A DNA stretch of 64,000 bases, from positions 999,501 to 1,063,500 of the forward strand of contig NZ_OY781616.1 of the NCBI RefSeq assembly GCF_963677005.1. The letters are read 5' to 3'. How positions within the stretch are numbered: the stretch's first letter is position 1; each line of letters opens with the position of its first letter. The notes beneath the pieces are model-generated. The model saw only the letters and a list, made by a program, of their open reading frames with translations, had not been told where the DNA came from and ran no database searches. Below, one piece after another: positions 62,153 through 64,000 of the stretch. The position numbers and the translations under genes were made by a program. Origin of the DNA: Maridesulfovibrio sp. Its GTDB lineage: Bacteria; Desulfobacterota; Desulfovibrionia; Desulfovibrionales; Desulfovibrionaceae.

Positions 62153-62437
62153 ACTTGGGTAATCGACAGTATAACTTTTTATTCATTCACCTTTATCTTA
62201 TATCCGTAAAGATAAAACTGAAGTCGAAAATTTAATTGATGTGATCACTCGAGCAAAACAGACCGAATTGTCTTCGTTCGCAGCAGATACAAAAAAGGCT
62301 ATCCATAGATTAACTTAATAATTATATAGCTATTATATATTGAGTAACAATAAAAACTATATTACTCTTACATTGTAATACGATTTTGCCTGAAATTGTA
62401 TTTTCTGAAGAAACCATCAATATTATGGGGGTTTATT
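62153..62437. other. AT-rich gap with a possible orphan C-terminal fragment
   Basis: Between 62205 and 62319 a plus-strand frame reads IRKDKTEVENLIDVITRAKQ and ends at a stop after KKAIHRLT, with no start of its own. It looks like the tail of a lost gene. The rest shows only AT-rich sequence and GGGGG before the next start. Confidence 0.35.
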
Positions 62438-63580
62438 ATGTATAAATCGGCCTATGGGTTAAATAAATATGGGTATACTTACAATGTGACTGAGTATGGA
62501 GTAGAGATTGTTAAATTTAATCAGACAGATTATGATGAACATTTAAAGATTAAAGATGAATTTGATAAAATTCCTGTTGTCTCCATAGCTAAACGAGCTT
62601 TTAAAAATTGTACTGCAACAAAAATTACCGTTCCATCTACTTTGCAGGAAATAGGTGTAGAATCTTTTGCAAATTGTAAAAAATTAGTTAGAATTAACCT
62701 TTCTAATTGTTGTCTTAAAAATATTAGAAATAGAGCTTTTGCTGATTGTAAAAAATTATCTACAATTAAATTTTCCAATACATTAGTTTCAATTGGTGCA
62801 GGTTTATTTACAAATTGTATAAATTTAGAAAAAATTAAATTGCCATCTAATATTACTTCTCAAGGATCATCTGTTTTTATGAATTGCACAAAACTACACA
62901 CGGTTAAATTAAGTGCTGGGGTAGATGTTATTCCAGAATTTACATTTATGCTTTGTAAGGGACTAAAAACAATAGACTTGCCAAAAAATGTTAAAGTAAT
63001 TGATACCGGGGCATTTACAAGATGTTCTTTGAAAAATATAGAAATCCCACGGAATGTAGAAAAAATAGGACATAAGGCATTTAGCCATAATGATTATTTA
63101 GAAACGGTCATTTTTCGTAACACACCTTCTATAACAAAAATTTGTAGCGAAGCCTTTTCTTCATGCACTAATTTAAAAACAATTGATATCCCTATAACAA
63201 TAGAATCAATTGAAACTCAAACTTTTTACTCATGTACAAATCTTAAACATGTTAAAATACCTATGTCGGTAAAGACTATTGATAGAGAAGCATTCTGTGA
63301 ATGCAAAAGACTTAATAATATAGATCTTTGGCCCTCTGTACGACGTATTAACCATGCAGCATTTCATAAGTGTTCTAATTTACGTATAATTCATGTTAAC
63401 AATAAAATAAGAAAAATAGAAGCAGAGGCTTTTAGCTGTATCAGCGATAATATAAAACTTCTTATGCATGAATTTAATGATGGAGATACTTATGCTGTGG
63501 TAAGTCTGTTCAAAGATAAGCATATTTGTAATTCTAAATTTGAACTCACAATAATTCCTGAAGAACCAACGTATTTATAG
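62438..63580 (+). CDS. BspA-like leucine-rich-repeat protein, cargo
   Basis: The 380-residue product consists mainly of about 12 LRR_5-type units (about 45-355), each like IGVESFANCKKLVRINL or IETQTFYSCTNLKHVKI. There is no signal peptide and no membrane anchor, so it is probably cytoplasmic, unlike surface BspA. GGGGG lies 7 bp before the ATG at 62438. Very AT-rich. Like the ankyrin gene it is a repeat-only recognition protein carried as phage cargo; the role is unknown. Confidence 0.75.
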   Translation: MYKSAYGLNKYGYTYNVTEYGVEIVKFNQTDYDEHLKIKDEFDKIPVVSIAKRAFKNCTATKITVPSTLQEIGVESFANCKKLVRINLSNCCLKNIRNRAFADCKKLSTIKFSNTLVSIGAGLFTNCINLEKIKLPSNITSQGSSVFMNCTKLHTVKLSAGVDVIPEFTFMLCKGLKTIDLPKNVKVIDTGAFTRCSLKNIEIPRNVEKIGHKAFSHNDYLETVIFRNTPSITKICSEAFSSCTNLKTIDIPITIESIETQTFYSCTNLKHVKIPMSVKTIDREAFCECKRLNNIDLWPSVRRINHAAFHKCSNLRIIHVNNKIRKIEAEAFSCISDNIKLLMHEFNDGDTYAVVSLFKDKHICNSKFELTIIPEEPTYL

Positions 63581-63718
63581 TAATAATATCTTATATATTG
63601 TGTGCAAGTTTTTGTTTAGGTCAATGCAGTCCGGTTAACACCCTCTGTCGGTCTAAATGCGTAAGCGCTCATTTCTTGTTCCGGGTAAAAAAGAGAGTAT
63701 TGAATACGTATTCGCTTT

Positions 63719-63943
63719 TTATTCTCCCTGAATACTCTTAACCCCCTGCCCCATCTTAGCCAGCAAGCACCCCTCAGCCTTACACTTATGATACCGAACC
63801 TTTATCCCCCCATCCCACTTGGGCGATGAAGTAACCGGAATCCGCACAGCCCCGCACCACGGACAAACCGCGCCATCCTTGGGGCTGTATGTTACGCCCT
63901 GTTTTGCTTTAGCCAGTGCCGCAGCAATCAACTTAGCTGACAT
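63719..63943 (-). CDS. Phage zinc-finger protein (Com/Ogr-like), intact copy
   Basis: The 74-residue protein MSAKLIAAALAKAKQGVTYS carries CPWCGAVRIP and, after about 20 residues, KCKAEGCLLAKM: two cysteine pairs forming one zinc finger. Phage regulators of the Com and Ogr type look like this and act on late-gene expression. GGGAGATAAG precedes the ATG. It should stand directly before the terminase genes; two broken copies lie at 61259 and 61970. Confidence 0.72.
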   Translation of the reverse strand: MSAKLIAAALAKAKQGVTYSPKDGAVCPWCGAVRIPVTSSPKWDGGIKVRYHKCKAEGCLLAKMGQGVKSIQGE

Positions 63944-64000
63944 CTTATCTCCCGCTGGTGTAAGGGTTAACTTTTCGTTTTGGAGCCTGCTTTCTGGGCT

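Larger units (their letters stand above)
34294..64000. mobile_element. P2-like/lambda-head prophage with accessory cargo, right end outside window
   Basis: It starts at the tRNA-Arg 3' half. Tail and baseplate are P2-type (D through V). The head is lambda/HK97-type (portal, protease-capsid fusion, DUF2190, gpW-like). There are two regulatory modules and about 8 kb of cargo. Terminase and integrase are not in view, so the element probably continues beyond 64,000. Confidence 0.8.

Overview
The window reads like a chromosome segment of a marine sulfate reducer of the Desulfovibrionaceae (Maridesulfovibrio/Desulfovibrio type). This is judged from protein style, codon use and gene neighbourhood, not from a marker gene. 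Roughly the first 20 kb is ordinary chromosome, and the remainder is almost entirely phage-derived.

Core part (1-20.7 kb). A cut-off alpha-glucan phosphorylase (minus strand) is followed by a long plus-strand run: dut, argD, a small unknown gene, prmA, a MagIII/endonuclease III-like glycosylase, an EnvC-type murein hydrolase activator, a CtpA (S41) protease, a divergent polysaccharide deacetylase, an ABC importer (binding protein, permease, ATPase), ndk and proC. Then come a Sbal_3080-type lipoprotein, a PAS-containing chemotaxis receptor, an unknown lipoprotein, a decayed metE-like pseudogene, an outer-membrane protein and a TMEM43-family membrane protein. The envC-ctpA-deacetylase block is a cell-envelope/cell-division cluster.

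Old phage remnant and defence cargo (21.2-34.2 kb). A HigBA toxin-antitoxin pair borders the frameshifted and 5'-truncated end of a large podovirus-type polyvalent protein (LPD38). A 4.1-kb gene for an NTPase with 18 almost identical 34-residue ankyrin units (a probable STAND-type defence protein) sits between that remnant and a phage lysis-type block (holin-like, DUF5675, membrane protein). Next are a second toxin-antitoxin pair, two XRE regulators, a pentapeptide-repeat/potassium-channel fusion, a truncated BRO gene, an unknown gene and a phage DnaB helicase.

Main prophage (34.3 kb to beyond the right edge). It starts at the 3' half of a tRNA-Arg(CCG), which still carries its own terminator, so this looks like an attachment-site junction. 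Inside are a P63C gene, a regulatory module (ribbon-helix-helix protein, Rha antirepressor, 79-residue protein), a P2-like contractile tail and baseplate (D, X, U, T, E/E' with a -1 slippery site, FII, FI, H, I, J, W, V), a tail Z-like protein, Rz1/Rz/endolysin/holin, a DUF2190 decoration protein, a protease-capsid fusion with a strong internal start, a lambda-type portal and a small head-tail protein. A second, inverted copy of the regulatory module (BRO in place of Rha) follows. No terminase or integrase is visible, and both would be expected beyond position 64,000.

Right accessory zone (56-63.7 kb). Cargo genes (a membrane beta-barrel-like protein, a BRCT plus zinc-finger/HEPN-like pair, a membrane protein, BrnTA, a BspA-like LRR protein) are separated by three copies, two of them broken, of a phage zinc-finger gene. 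This suggests stepwise cargo gain at one locus.

The most unusual signals are the mosaic ankyrin array, the inverted regulatory modules with swapped N-terminal domains, a repeated leaderless-promoter layout (-35, 16-17 bp, -10, exactly 6 bp, ATG) in front of five regulatory or toxin genes, and the repeated zinc-finger gene fragments between cargo genes.
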